DNA of 64,000 nucleotides from CAWVSB01 sp036960375 (lineage in GTDB: Bacteria; Pseudomonadota; Gammaproteobacteria; Pseudomonadales; CAWVSB01), in the NCBI GenBank assembly GCA_036960375.1, contig JBALVY010000002.1:806001-870000 (forward strand), given 5' to 3'. Shown here one piece after another: positions 8,588 through 16,268 of the stretch. A program made the translations under genes and the position numbers. The first letter of the stretch is position 1. Each line of letters starts with the position of its first letter. The notes under the pieces were generated by a model. It searched no databases, was not told the DNA's origin, and saw only the letters and a list, made by a program, of their open reading frames with translations.

Positions 8588-9766
8588 ATGGGCAAAGCTC
8601 AAAGAACAGTACTGATTATTGACGACGATGACGCTGTTCGAGACAGCATCGTCCTATGTTTGCGTGAAGAAGATTTTCGCGTGCTAGAGGCCTCTGATGG
8701 TGCGCAGGGCCTGGATATCGCTCTGGCGGAGCTTCCCTCTATCGTTGTATGTGATCTGAAAATGCCGGGTCTGGACGGTCTGGGGGTATTACAGGCATTG
8801 TCGGAAAGCGAAGTAGAGATTCCCGTTATCGTTATATCCGGGGCTGGACACGTCGATGATGTGGTGCAGGCTTTACGACTGGGAGCCAGCGATTATTTTG
8901 TCAAACCGCTGGTTGATATGAAATTGCTTGTACATGCTATTGAGCGGGCGACTGAGCGAGTACAGTTGGTAGCAGATAACCGCCGTTACCGAGATGAGTT
9001 AGAGCGGGCAAACCGTGAATTGACGGCTAATTTGCGTGTTCTGGAGCAAGATCAACAGGCCGGGCGTCATGTTCAAATGCGCCTGTTGCCACCTTCACCT
9101 CAGACTCTGGGAGACTTTACCTTCTGCCATCGGGTAATTCCGTCGTTTTATCTGAGTGGCGATTTTATTGAATATCTGCTGGTCGGAGACAATCATATTA
9201 CCTTCCTGGTGGCTGATATCTCTGGCCACGGTGCCTCATCGGCGTTTGCGACCGCTTTACTGAAAGATTTCACCGCCCATCAGCGTAGCGATTATAACCG
9301 TCACAATGTGCATACCGTGATCGAACCTATCGCATTTCTCAAGCGTGCCAATGTGGCATTGATTGACTCAGGTATTGGCAAACATATGACCATGTGCCTG
9401 GGTGTCATCGACATACAAAACAATACTTTGCGTTACAGTGTTGCAGGTCACCTTCCTTTGCCTATACTCATCACTGAGGAAAAAACCGAATACTTACCCG
9501 GAAGGGGGATGCCCGTAGGGCTATTCCCTGAGGCAGAATACACAGAACAGGTTATAGAGCTGCCAGAGAAATTTACTCTGTGCATGTTTTCTGACGGAAT
9601 TCTCGAAATATTGCCGCCGAAGGAACTTATGGACAAGGAAAGGTACTTAATAGATAGGCTACAAGATTCTCCGGCCGGTATCGAAGAGTTGATACAGCGG
9701 TTCGGGGTGAATGAGGTAAAGGAGCTACCCGACGATGTGGCTGTACTAATGGTCTCTAAGGGCTAG
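8588..9766 (+). CDS. Response regulator with PP2C/SpoIIE phosphatase output (RsbU/HsbR-like)
   Basis: A 392-residue protein: receiver domain (about 1-120) with acidic pocket IDDDD near 11-15, phospho-acceptor D56 (CDLKMPG) and K106 (VKPL); a helical linker rich in E/R/L (about 125-165); and a SpoIIE-type PP2C phosphatase (about 175-390) with the metal-binding segments SGDFIEY, ADISGHGASSA and FSDGILEI. In HsbR/RssB-like and RsbU systems this class dephosphorylates a STAS anti-sigma antagonist, and the STAS gene starts 5 bases after the stop, making a partner-switching pair likely. One odd detail is that the first metal-ligand motif reads SGDFIEY rather than the more common GGDYYD. No cognate kinase lies nearby. 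Confidence 0.9.
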   Translation: MGKAQRTVLIIDDDDAVRDSIVLCLREEDFRVLEASDGAQGLDIALAELPSIVVCDLKMPGLDGLGVLQALSESEVEIPVIVISGAGHVDDVVQALRLGASDYFVKPLVDMKLLVHAIERATERVQLVADNRRYRDELERANRELTANLRVLEQDQQAGRHVQMRLLPPSPQTLGDFTFCHRVIPSFYLSGDFIEYLLVGDNHITFLVADISGHGASSAFATALLKDFTAHQRSDYNRHNVHTVIEPIAFLKRANVALIDSGIGKHMTMCLGVIDIQNNTLRYSVAGHLPLPILITEEKTEYLPGRGMPVGLFPEAEYTEQVIELPEKFTLCMFSDGILEILPPKELMDKERYLIDRLQDSPAGIEELIQRFGVNEVKELPDDVAVLMVSKG

Positions 9767-9771
9767 TTACA

Positions 9772-10257
9772 ATGAAATCTGGTGAAATACAGGTAGCCGA
9801 GCGTCATGGCTCCCACCTTATCAAGCTCACAGGTGATGTGCGGGTAACGCTGTGTGGCTCTTTTGACCAATATATTGATACGATTCTTGCTCGAGACGGT
9901 TTTGTCAGTGTCATTATTGATCTGCGCGAGGCAGAAGGCCTCGACTCAACAACCTTGGGTCTGTTAGCCAAAATCTCTATTCAGGCTCGACATCTCTTCA
10001 AAGTGACGCCGGTTATCGTTTCAAACAATGAGAGCATCAACCGTTTGCTCATATCAATGGGTTTCAATCAGGTCTTTGATATCCGTGAACAGGCACCCGT
10101 TGATGATATTGAGCTGGGGCAGTTACCCCACGTGGCCTGCAGTGAAGAAGGTATGCGGGACAAGGTACTAGATGCCCACCGTGTCTTGATGGGCCTGTGC
10201 GACGAAAATCGCGCTCGCTTTGAAGGTTTGGTCAGCGCTCTCGAGAAAACTCCCTAG
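9772..10257 (+). CDS. STAS-domain anti-sigma factor antagonist (HsbA-like)
   Basis: A 161-residue protein with an N-terminal STAS domain (about 1-110) and the phosphorylatable loop LDSTTLG (D58-S59-T60) characteristic of anti-sigma antagonists. Its phosphorylation state would be set by the PP2C response regulator immediately upstream, and it would act by binding an anti-sigma factor (FlgM or a GerE/HptB-type pathway in Pseudomonas relatives); the target here is unknown. The C-terminal ~45 residues are an extra helix rich in charged residues. It is convergent with the TerB-like gene, with only 2 bases between stops. Confidence 0.87.
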   Translation: MKSGEIQVAERHGSHLIKLTGDVRVTLCGSFDQYIDTILARDGFVSVIIDLREAEGLDSTTLGLLAKISIQARHLFKVTPVIVSNNESINRLLISMGFNQVFDIREQAPVDDIELGQLPHVACSEEGMRDKVLDAHRVLMGLCDENRARFEGLVSALEKTP

Positions 10258-10259
10258 AA

Positions 10260-10721
10260 CTACTGACTTTCCAGTTTTTGCAAATAATCGATTTTTGTCT
10301 GAATAAATTTGCTGTGAGGTATGTAGAGCAAATCTGCTATCTGGCGTAAATAAGACTCCTCGTATTTATCCAATCTTCCGTCTGCATAGGCTACTGTCCA
10401 CAGGCTGAGCATTAACGCAGTTTTTTGTTCCTGAGTGTAATGCTCGTTGAGTGTGCTGGTGAAGGGATATAGTGCGATGGATATATCAGCTTGTTGTTCA
10501 GCTAATTGAATCAACTCTGCAGCCTCTTCCTGACTTAGGCCTAGCTGGTCTACCAACTGCTGTTGCAAAGCGATCATTTCTTGAGGGTCAATGTGATGGT
10601 CGCTTCTGACGAGTTCGACTAACAAGACCGCTGCGGCCTTGTGAATGCCGTCTGAGCTTTCCAACGGGGTAGCTGCTGGTGCAAACCAGCCGTTTACCAG
10701 GTCGAGTAGATTGTTAGCCAT
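10260..10721 (-). CDS. TerB-family (tellurite-resistance/DjlA-like) protein
   Basis: A 153-residue all-helical protein with the TerB-like pattern: an N-terminal helix containing AAAVLLVELVRSDHHIDPQE, then a second half with LMLSLWTVAYADGRLDKYE, the conserved DG..D acidic motifs that bind metal in TerB folds. Such proteins are soluble and of unclear role, and true tellurite resistance is not implied. It is co-oriented with transaldolase, 2 bases downstream of that gene's stop, so probably in one transcript. Confidence 0.82.
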   Translation of the reverse strand: MANNLLDLVNGWFAPAATPLESSDGIHKAAAVLLVELVRSDHHIDPQEMIALQQQLVDQLGLSQEEAAELIQLAEQQADISIALYPFTSTLNEHYTQEQKTALMLSLWTVAYADGRLDKYEESYLRQIADLLYIPHSKFIQTKIDYLQKLESQ

Positions 10722-10723
10722 TT

Positions 10724-11677
10724 TTAACTCTCCTTCAATATTGCTTCCAGTTTGCGTTGGTCGGCGGCAAATGCGCGGATACCTTCGCCCAGTTTTTCAC
10801 TTGCCATCGCATCTTCATTCATCGCCCAGCGAAAGGCCGGTTCACTGACGTCCGGCCGCTCAATCGGCTCGCCATTGTTTTCAGGAGATAGTACCCGCGC
10901 TAGCAGAGTATTGTCAGCTTCCAGTTCAGCCATCAAATTCGGGCTAATGGTCAGACGGTCACAGCCTGCCAATTGTTCGATTTCACCAATATTACGAAAG
11001 CTCGCACCCATAACAATGGTGTCGTAACCCTGTTGTTTGTAAAAGTTATAAATCTGAGACACCGATAAAACACCCGGGTCTTGGTTAGCGAGGTAGCTGT
11101 CTTGGCCGGTGCTGGCCTTGTACCAGTCAAGAATACGCCCCACAAAAGGCGAGATGAGCGTAATGCCAGCTTCAGCACAGGTAGCCGCCTGAGTGAAATT
11201 GAAGAGTAAGGTTAAATTACAATTAATGCCCTCACGCTCAAGCACTTCGCCGGCGCGAATGCCTTCCCAGGTTGAGGCCATTTTTATCAGAATACGCTCA
11301 CGACCTATGCCGTGGCCTTCATACAGTTTGATTAAGCTGCGTGCTTTTTCAATAGTGGCGGCTTGATTAAAAGATAATCTGGCATCGACCTCGGTTGAGA
11401 CACGTCCGGGAACGATCTTGAGTATTTCACAACCCACCAGCACAGACAGGTAATCGCAGGCATTAGACAGCTGTTTTGCCTCACTACCGCCTTGTTCTCG
11501 AGCCCACTGACGCGAGGTGGGTAAAAACGCGGCGTAGGCCGGCAAGGCTGCAGCTTTTAATAATAGCGATGGATTGGTTGTTGCATCCAAGGGGGTGAAC
11601 TTGGCTATCGCCTCAATATCACCGGTATCGGCTACGACATCGGTCATTGCCTTAAGTTGGTCTAGTTTATTACTCAT
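10724..11677 (-). CDS. tal: Transaldolase (class I, TalB type)
   Basis: Pentose-phosphate pathway enzyme that transfers a dihydroxyacetone unit between sedoheptulose-7-phosphate and glyceraldehyde-3-phosphate. The 317-residue length is that of TalB. The N-terminal motif TPLDATTNPSLLLKAA and the Schiff-base lysine K132 in ILIKMASTWEGI are both present, the latter at the same number as in E. coli TalB. It is followed on the same strand by the TerB-like gene. The dusA stop lies 75 bases upstream of its start, so dusA, tal and the TerB-like gene may be co-transcribed. Confidence 0.95.
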   Translation of the reverse strand: MSNKLDQLKAMTDVVADTGDIEAIAKFTPLDATTNPSLLLKAAALPAYAAFLPTSRQWAREQGGSEAKQLSNACDYLSVLVGCEILKIVPGRVSTEVDARLSFNQAATIEKARSLIKLYEGHGIGRERILIKMASTWEGIRAGEVLEREGINCNLTLLFNFTQAATCAEAGITLISPFVGRILDWYKASTGQDSYLANQDPGVLSVSQIYNFYKQQGYDTIVMGASFRNIGEIEQLAGCDRLTISPNLMAELEADNTLLARVLSPENNGEPIERPDVSEPAFRWAMNEDAMASEKLGEGIRAFAADQRKLEAILKES

Positions 11678-11751
11678 TTATGTATTCCAGGAGTGTGGGC
11701 AGCGCCGACTCAATTATTGTCAGTATTAATAGCGTTTCAGTATTCTAGCGA

Positions 11752-12747
11752 CTAAAGCGCCTCGTTTATAGCTTGCTGCACGGCAATTTTTTGCAATGCA
11801 TCAAGTATCACTTCAATACCCGCGCCAGGCAGGTGTGCATTCTCGCTAATGTGGCGTCTGAATAATCGGGCGCCCGGTATACCCTGGAACAAACCCAGCA
11901 AATGTTTGGACATCCTGTTTAGAGGCACATCCAGGCTGAGTTGCTGTTCCATATAAGGCAGATAGGCAGTGACCAATTGTTCTGCGCTGGCTATAGGGTT
12001 TGGCGTATAAAATAGCGCCTCGTCTACGCCACCAACCAGCCACGGGTTGTGATAAGCCGCCCGCCCCAGCATTACACCATCGACAAGGTCGAGATGTGTG
12101 AGACTGTCTTCAATACTGGTAACCCCCCCATTGAGGATGATTTCCAATTGAGGGTAATCTCTTTTCAATTGATAAACGACATCGTATTTCAGTGGCGGAA
12201 TTTCACGATTTTGTTTAGGGCTTAGCCCGCTCAAAATTGCTTTGCGCGCATGAACAATAAAAGTATCGCAGCCACCTTGGTGTACGGTCTCCACAAATTC
12301 GCATAACCATTCATAGCTTTCCAGATCATCAATACCGATGCGGTGTTTTACCGTGACAGGTAAATCGCAAGCCGCTTTCATCGCGCTAACGGACTCGGCA
12401 ACCAAAGGCGCATTGGCCATCAAACAGGCGCCAAACATACCGTTTTGAACACGATCAGAAGGGCAGCCCACATTAAGATTAACCTCGTCATAACCCCACT
12501 TTTGCGCAAGCTTGGCACAGTGTGCTAAATCTGCAGGGTTGGAGCCACCCAATTGCAGCGCAACCGGATGTTCTTCTTCGTTGTACTGCATAAACCGCTG
12601 GGTATCGCCATGAATTAGCGCACCGGTGGTGACCATCTCGGTATAGAGCAGCGCATGCCTACTGGCCAGACGCCACAGATACCTGCAGTGCCGGTCACTC
12701 CAGTCCATCAGAGGCGCACAACAAAAACGGCGAGAAAAGTCTTTCAT
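11752..12747 (-). CDS. dusA: tRNA-dihydrouridine(20/20a) synthase DusA
   Basis: FMN-dependent enzyme that reduces uridines in the D-loop of tRNA. Family hallmarks are APLMDWSDRHCR at the N-terminus, EMVTTGALIHGD, the catalytic cysteine C95 in NVGCPSDRVQNG, and the KHRIGIDD and NGGV phosphate-binding segments. The start is ATG 12747; a TTG two codons earlier is also possible. The first ~50 bases of the gene and the ~45 bases upstream are part of a direct repeat found again at 19515-19613. This is the signature of an island inserted at the dusA 5' end, with the coding sequence restored by the incoming copy. Confidence 0.95.
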   Translation of the reverse strand: MKDFSRRFCCAPLMDWSDRHCRYLWRLASRHALLYTEMVTTGALIHGDTQRFMQYNEEEHPVALQLGGSNPADLAHCAKLAQKWGYDEVNLNVGCPSDRVQNGMFGACLMANAPLVAESVSAMKAACDLPVTVKHRIGIDDLESYEWLCEFVETVHQGGCDTFIVHARKAILSGLSPKQNREIPPLKYDVVYQLKRDYPQLEIILNGGVTSIEDSLTHLDLVDGVMLGRAAYHNPWLVGGVDEALFYTPNPIASAEQLVTAYLPYMEQQLSLDVPLNRMSKHLLGLFQGIPGARLFRRHISENAHLPGAGIEVILDALQKIAVQQAINEAL

Positions 12748-12792
12748 AAACAATAGCTTACGAGTTATTTTGGTTGGCGGACTATACCTTTT
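12694..12792. repeat. Attachment-site repeat, left copy (dusA 5' end)
   Basis: About 99 bases matching 19515-19613 in the same orientation with roughly four mismatches over the first 96 bases. It covers the dusA start codon and the region immediately upstream. The island junction should be at its right edge, where similarity is lost after the CTATACCTTTT segment. Confidence 0.85.
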
Positions 12793-12954
12793 TCAGGGCT
12801 ATTTGTCACTGAAAAAGAGGAACATAGAAAATGTCTAATTACGTAAGTATTTGATATTTAACGAGTTGTTTTTATATTGCCCAACGCTTCAATATATGCC
12901 GTGTGTGCTTTTTGTTTTATTGTGTCTTATTCATGCTTTTTTTTGATAAATCAC

Positions 12955-12990
12955 TGCACCAAAAATGCACCAAAGAATATTTTTGGTGCA
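12955..12990. repeat. TGCACC iteron-like motif near island left end
   Basis: TGCACCAAAAA (12955) and TGCACCAAAG (12966) are direct repeats 11 bases apart. The second also forms an inverted repeat with TTTGGTGCA (12982-12990), spacer 7. Related sequence occurs at 19450-19466 (same 11-base spacing) and at 40828-40860. A role as recombinase arm sites is inferred. The rest of 12793-13121 is AT-rich and shows no gene. Confidence 0.5.
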
Positions 12991-13121
12991 GTTAATTAAT
13001 AGCTTTAGATGTCTCGCTAATTTGGAAATGATAGCGGTCGTTTTTTGTCCCCCAGTTTCCCCCAGTGCTGAAGGCCCACATCTACACCCATTGAAACTCT
13101 GAGTATTGGGAGCCTAAATTG

Positions 13122-13143
13122 CTGTCCGGAAATAGTAGACCAC
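13122..13143. repeat. IS3-like terminal inverted repeat remnant (right end)
   Basis: The reverse complement reads GTGGTCTACTATTTCCGGAC, an opposite-end partner for the GTGGTCTAATAAAACCGGAC-type ends seen at 18657, 19334 and 40712. It lies alone between the island end and the HigBA promoter, with no transposase nearby, so it is a solo end left by decay of an IS3-type element. Confidence 0.5.
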
Positions 13144-13170
13144 TACTGTTATATGTGAAAATTAATTGAT

Positions 13171-13188
13171 ACCCGAGTCGTATCGGGT
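13171..13188. promoter_or_regulatory. Probable HigA operator
   Basis: Perfect inverted repeat ACCCGA-6-TCGGGT ending 11 bases before the higB ATG. HigA antitoxins repress their own promoter through short palindromes placed like this; binding by this HigA is inferred. Confidence 0.5.
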
Positions 13189-13199
13189 TACACTTGTTC

Positions 13200-13478
13200 A
13201 TGATTCTATCGTTTAAGCATAAAGGTCTTGAGAAATTCTTCAAATTGGGGAAAACCTCTGGTATTCAAGTGAAACACTCAAAGCGGCTTAAGCTTATTTT
13301 AGGTCGTCTCAATGCCTCTACTTCTCCAAATGATATGAATTTACCAGGATTATTTTTGCATCCGTTAACTGGCGATAGGTCTGATATATGGTCTGTTCGT
13401 GTTAGCGGTAATTGGAGAGTGACTTTTCGTTTTAATGGAGAGCATGCAGAAATCGTCAATTACGAAGATTATCACTGA
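13200..13478 (+). CDS. higB: HigB-type toxin (RelE superfamily mRNA interferase)
   Basis: A 92-residue HigB/'killer protein' of the RelE superfamily, a ribosome-dependent mRNA endonuclease. Family blocks are SFKHKGLEKFFKLG at the N-terminus, a middle KRLKLILGRLNAS helix, and the C-terminal WSVRVSGNWRVTFRF...VNYEDYH segment. The ATG at 13200 matches the family's start; a TTG two codons upstream is not needed. higA follows 9 bases after the stop in the toxin-first order typical of HigBA. No defect is visible, so the pair may be functional. Confidence 0.92.
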   Translation: MILSFKHKGLEKFFKLGKTSGIQVKHSKRLKLILGRLNASTSPNDMNLPGLFLHPLTGDRSDIWSVRVSGNWRVTFRFNGEHAEIVNYEDYH

Positions 13479-13487
13479 GGTGAAATT

Positions 13488-13775
13488 ATGCTAATGCACA
13501 ACCCACCACACCCGGGTGAAATTATTAAAGAGCTTTGTTTAGAGCCTCTAAAATTAAGTATCACTGCAGCAGCAGAGGCTTTAGGTGTTAGCAGAAAAAC
13601 ATTATCCAGCATAGTTAATGGTAAAGCTGGTATAAGCCCGGAAATGGCTGTCAGGCTTTCCATTGCATTTAATACATCGTCAGAAAGCTGGTTGAACCAG
13701 CAATCACAATACGATCTTTGGCAAGCTGAAGCGCATCGTGACGAGCTTCATGTAAAGCCTCTAATCGCGGCGTAA
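13488..13775 (+). CDS. higA: HigA-type antitoxin (XRE family)
   Basis: A 95-residue antitoxin with a central helix-turn-helix (about residues 22-55: LSITAAAEALGVSRKTLSSIVNGK) and the family opening NPPHPGEIIKE. It neutralises the HigB encoded upstream and represses the operon. The C-terminal WLNQQSQYDLWQAE segment is the usual toxin-contact region. The gene is complete. Downstream, 13776-13881 carries a segment (13826-13881) repeated in inverted orientation at 39978-40033. Confidence 0.92.
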   Translation: MLMHNPPHPGEIIKELCLEPLKLSITAAAEALGVSRKTLSSIVNGKAGISPEMAVRLSIAFNTSSESWLNQQSQYDLWQAEAHRDELHVKPLIAA

Positions 13776-13881
13776 AACATATAATCAAGCGTTCAACACG
13801 GACTCCGCAATGCAGTCACCATTTTGGTGTTGCCAACTTAACTTCATGAAACCAGAGTAACTGAAGCTGTCAGTGTTAGAT

Positions 13882-14313
13882 GGTTCTGTCGCAAAATCGG
13901 CCTTGATAAATCTATACGCTATACTTTGCGCCCCAAATATCTATATTCGGATAAATCGTGATCAGTTTCAAAGGACGACATCGTTGACAAGATCTCATCT
14001 TACAATGCGTACGTTGGTATATAGCCTATTCACTGAGTTATCGCGATCTAGAAGAACTCATGCAAGAGCGAGGCTACGTTGTTGACCACAGTACGATCCA
14101 ACGCTGGGGTTCGCCTAAAGCGCCTACATTTGGCAAATCGTTCTGGTCAGCAGGTGCGACTTTGGCAGGTATCGAGGTCTGGCGGATGCTGAAAAAGAAG
14201 CAAAGTAGTAGTTCTTTACCCGCTTGGCAGCAGTTTTACGACTTGGCTTCGACAGGATAGTTATACTTGAAAAACAGTGGTAATTCGCTTTCAAGAGTTT
14301 TTGCGACAGAACC
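13882..14313 (+). mobile_element. Internally deleted IS6-family element
   Basis: A 432-base element bounded by perfect 15-base terminal inverted repeats GGTTCTGTCGCAAAA and TTTTGCGACAGAACC, typical of the IS6/IS257 group. Inside, the plus strand encodes the N-terminus of an IS6 transposase (YRDLEELMQERGYVVDHSTIQRWG near 14040-14108) joined directly to a C-terminal part (FGKSFWSAGATLAGIEVWRMLKKKQ near 14130-14200). The DDE catalytic core is missing, and an early TGA interrupts the frame. No 8-base target duplication flanks it (TGTTAGAT against GATCATCC), so it moved or recombined after insertion. It could be mobilised only in trans. Confidence 0.82.
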
Positions 14314-14346
14314 GATCATCCTGAATTTTGTGTGTCTGTTCTCTCG

Positions 14347-15597
14347 TTATTTTTCTTTTGACTTCCATTCATTGAATTGATATTCAGTAATTCCTAGGCC
14401 AATTATGGCACCTGCATGAAGGCTGCTTAAGTCGGCAAGAGTCATGGCGGTAAATTTATCACCGTTTTCTATGCCATTTTCTTTACAGTATGTTTCGAGC
14501 AGATCTTCTATTTCATCGCCGTGGATATTGTTCTGAATGATTGTCCCCATAACAGCCTTTCGTTGAGCTCGGTATTGAATCCGAAAGGCATCTATTTCAC
14601 CGAGGCTTTCTTTTGCAATCTCGTACTGCTTGCAAGAACGTAAATATGCATTGCTAAAGAGTTCGAGCATTGGTTCTATTTTATTTGTCTCATAGATCAT
14701 GAGTAGCGCTGCAAGATAGTCGTCTCTTGGAACATCAGTAAAGCTGAGAGGGCATAAATTCCCTTTGATGAATGGGATGTTACAAGCAAGGCGAGTCGTT
14801 CTTTTGTTTACATCCTCAAAAGCCTGTAAGTATGAAAGATGCACTAAGACAAAGAAGCTCTGCTCAAAAGGGTCTTCTATCTTTTTGGCTTTAACAAAAA
14901 TAAGCTCTAGGTATTCTTTTAGAAGATGTGGGTTATTTAAAGGTTTATAGGTAGATTTTCCGATGTTGACTTCAATCTTTCGGACATTGCCGCAACTTTC
15001 TGGATTTGCAAGAAGGTCTTGCGATAATAAATTGTGTAAATTGAGAATCGTAAAAGAGTTGAATTCTATTTCTTCTGCGTTCTCTACTAAGAATAAAATG
15101 GCTTCCTTGTGATTCATGATCATTACGGAGTCTTTATGAACTTTTCCCTCGGCAGTAATGCCTTCTACAACGAGCTTTTCAGTATCTAGCCTGGAATAGG
15201 TATTCCCTTCTAATCGGCTTGAGTTATAGGAGAGGTCGATAAGTAATTTTTGGCAAATTTGCTGGGCATAGGTTCCTGCGGCAAGCTCCTTGTCCAGTCT
15301 TTCACCTTCTTTCTTGAGTTTTTCTCGTTTCTCTATAGGGACATAAGTTGTCTCATTAGGGACATAGTCTTCAAGAAATTCCTTTTTATAGGACACTATT
15401 TCCCTTAAATGAGATGGTTTATCTAGATATTTAAGAGCTTGAAGGCTATTTTGGGAGAATATTTGATCAGATATGTCCTTGTCTTCAGTGGATTCTGTCT
15501 CAATACTTGTCCCTAAGTTAGTATCAAGGTGAAAGTACTTAGTGCTCTTTCTATTACCTTCTGTGTGTATCTCCCCCGCCTCGTATAGGGAGTTCAA
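14347..15597 (-). CDS. Fic family protein, class II-like, 5' end disrupted
   Basis: Fic proteins usually AMPylate targets and are held inactive by an inhibitory helix. The inhibitory motif S126-S-R-L-E130-G-N is intact and N-terminal (class II order). The core motif reads QAFEDVNKRTTR (Q258-R270), with Gln where the catalytic His normally stands in HPFxxGNGR; the Phe, Asp, Asn and Arg positions are kept. From the TTG at 15597 the product is 416 residues. The frame stays open and homologous upstream to about 15750, encoding a winged-helix-like N-terminus (EIQEILDILAKHPEGLGRG). It has no ATG, GTG or TTG before a stop near 15789, where the AbiEi-like fragment begins. The native start has therefore probably been lost at that junction. 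Confidence 0.78.
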   Translation of the reverse strand: MNSLYEAGEIHTEGNRKSTKYFHLDTNLGTSIETESTEDKDISDQIFSQNSLQALKYLDKPSHLREIVSYKKEFLEDYVPNETTYVPIEKREKLKKEGERLDKELAAGTYAQQICQKLLIDLSYNSSRLEGNTYSRLDTEKLVVEGITAEGKVHKDSVMIMNHKEAILFLVENAEEIEFNSFTILNLHNLLSQDLLANPESCGNVRKIEVNIGKSTYKPLNNPHLLKEYLELIFVKAKKIEDPFEQSFFVLVHLSYLQAFEDVNKRTTRLACNIPFIKGNLCPLSFTDVPRDDYLAALLMIYETNKIEPMLELFSNAYLRSCKQYEIAKESLGEIDAFRIQYRAQRKAVMGTIIQNNIHGDEIEDLLETYCKENGIENGDKFTAMTLADLSSLHAGAIIGLGITEYQFNEWKSKEK

Positions 15598-15793
15598 CCT
15601 TCTCTGTAAGGTTTTGCTAGCTAAGAAAAATTTGAGTTCATTCTCTATTTTTCCACGGCCTAGCCCTTCTGGGTGCTTTGCCAGAATATCTAATATTTCC
15701 TGTATCTCTGTTTCACTCCCGCCTAGTGACCCATAAACCGATTTAGAAAGAACTAAAACAATGACAACAGAAATAGCAACACTAGCAATCTAT

Positions 15794-15972
15794 GTGGCGG
15801 ACTGTTTTAAGTATCGCAATAAAATTGGCCTTGATGTCGCACTGGAAGCTTTGCGGGAGGGGTGGCGTGAAAAACGTTTTACGATGGATGAACTGGTACA
15901 TTACGCACAATTGTGCCGGGTAAAAAATGTGATGCAGCCTTATCTGGAAAGTTTGGTATAAACACAAGGGAA
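15794..15972 (+). pseudogene. Duplicated 3' end of AbiEi-like gene
   Basis: About 179 bases nearly identical (two or three differences) to 18363-18541, the last third of the AbiEi-like gene plus the bases after its stop. It encodes VADCFKYRNKIGLDVALEAL through to PYLESLV with a natural stop at 15961, but lacks the N-terminal domain. The near-identity says the copy is recent. It abuts the broken start of the Fic gene on one side and a short IS derivative on the other, so it marks a rearrangement joint. Confidence 0.85.
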
Positions 15973-16161
15973 TTAGATTACCGCTTGTTCCCAAGATTTA
16001 AACGCACTTTCCCTGAGGTTTCTATACTGCTCCGCCGATACTAAATGGCGGCCAAGATTAAATAAATTGGACACAGAAGCATGAGCGCTAAGGAATCGTT
16101 GCGCTTGTATATATTCATACGTATGACTCTAGCAGCTTTAGGCGGTTAACCTGGCAATACC
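15973..16161 (-). mobile_element. Short non-autonomous derivative of the 39.3-kb IS6-like element
   Basis: This 189-base piece is the reverse complement of the two ends of the IS at 39258-39984: about 130 bases of its 3' end (matching 39857-39984) joined to about 60 bases of its 5' end (39258-39318). The internal deletion falls at a shared CGC, consistent with microhomology-mediated loss. Only scattered mismatches separate the copies. It keeps both IS ends and so resembles a MITE. The stretch 16162-16268 that follows shows no gene; it starts with TCGGCGCGTAAAG, also seen near 40408. Confidence 0.8.
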
Positions 16162-16268
16162 TCGGCGCGTAAAGTTACAAAAACGGTACTAATGTAATGA
16201 ATAATCTATCCGTCTGCGAGTTTTTAGCAGAGTCTAAGTGTGTGGGTTCTCTCTACTGAAGAGGAAAT

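Noticed and set aside
13786..13850. attC-like integron recombination site after higA (AAGCGTTCAACACGG then GGACTCCGC and GGTGTTGCCAAC)
   Set aside because: Only one such segment is seen in the window, the core-site symmetry is loose, and there is no integron integrase.
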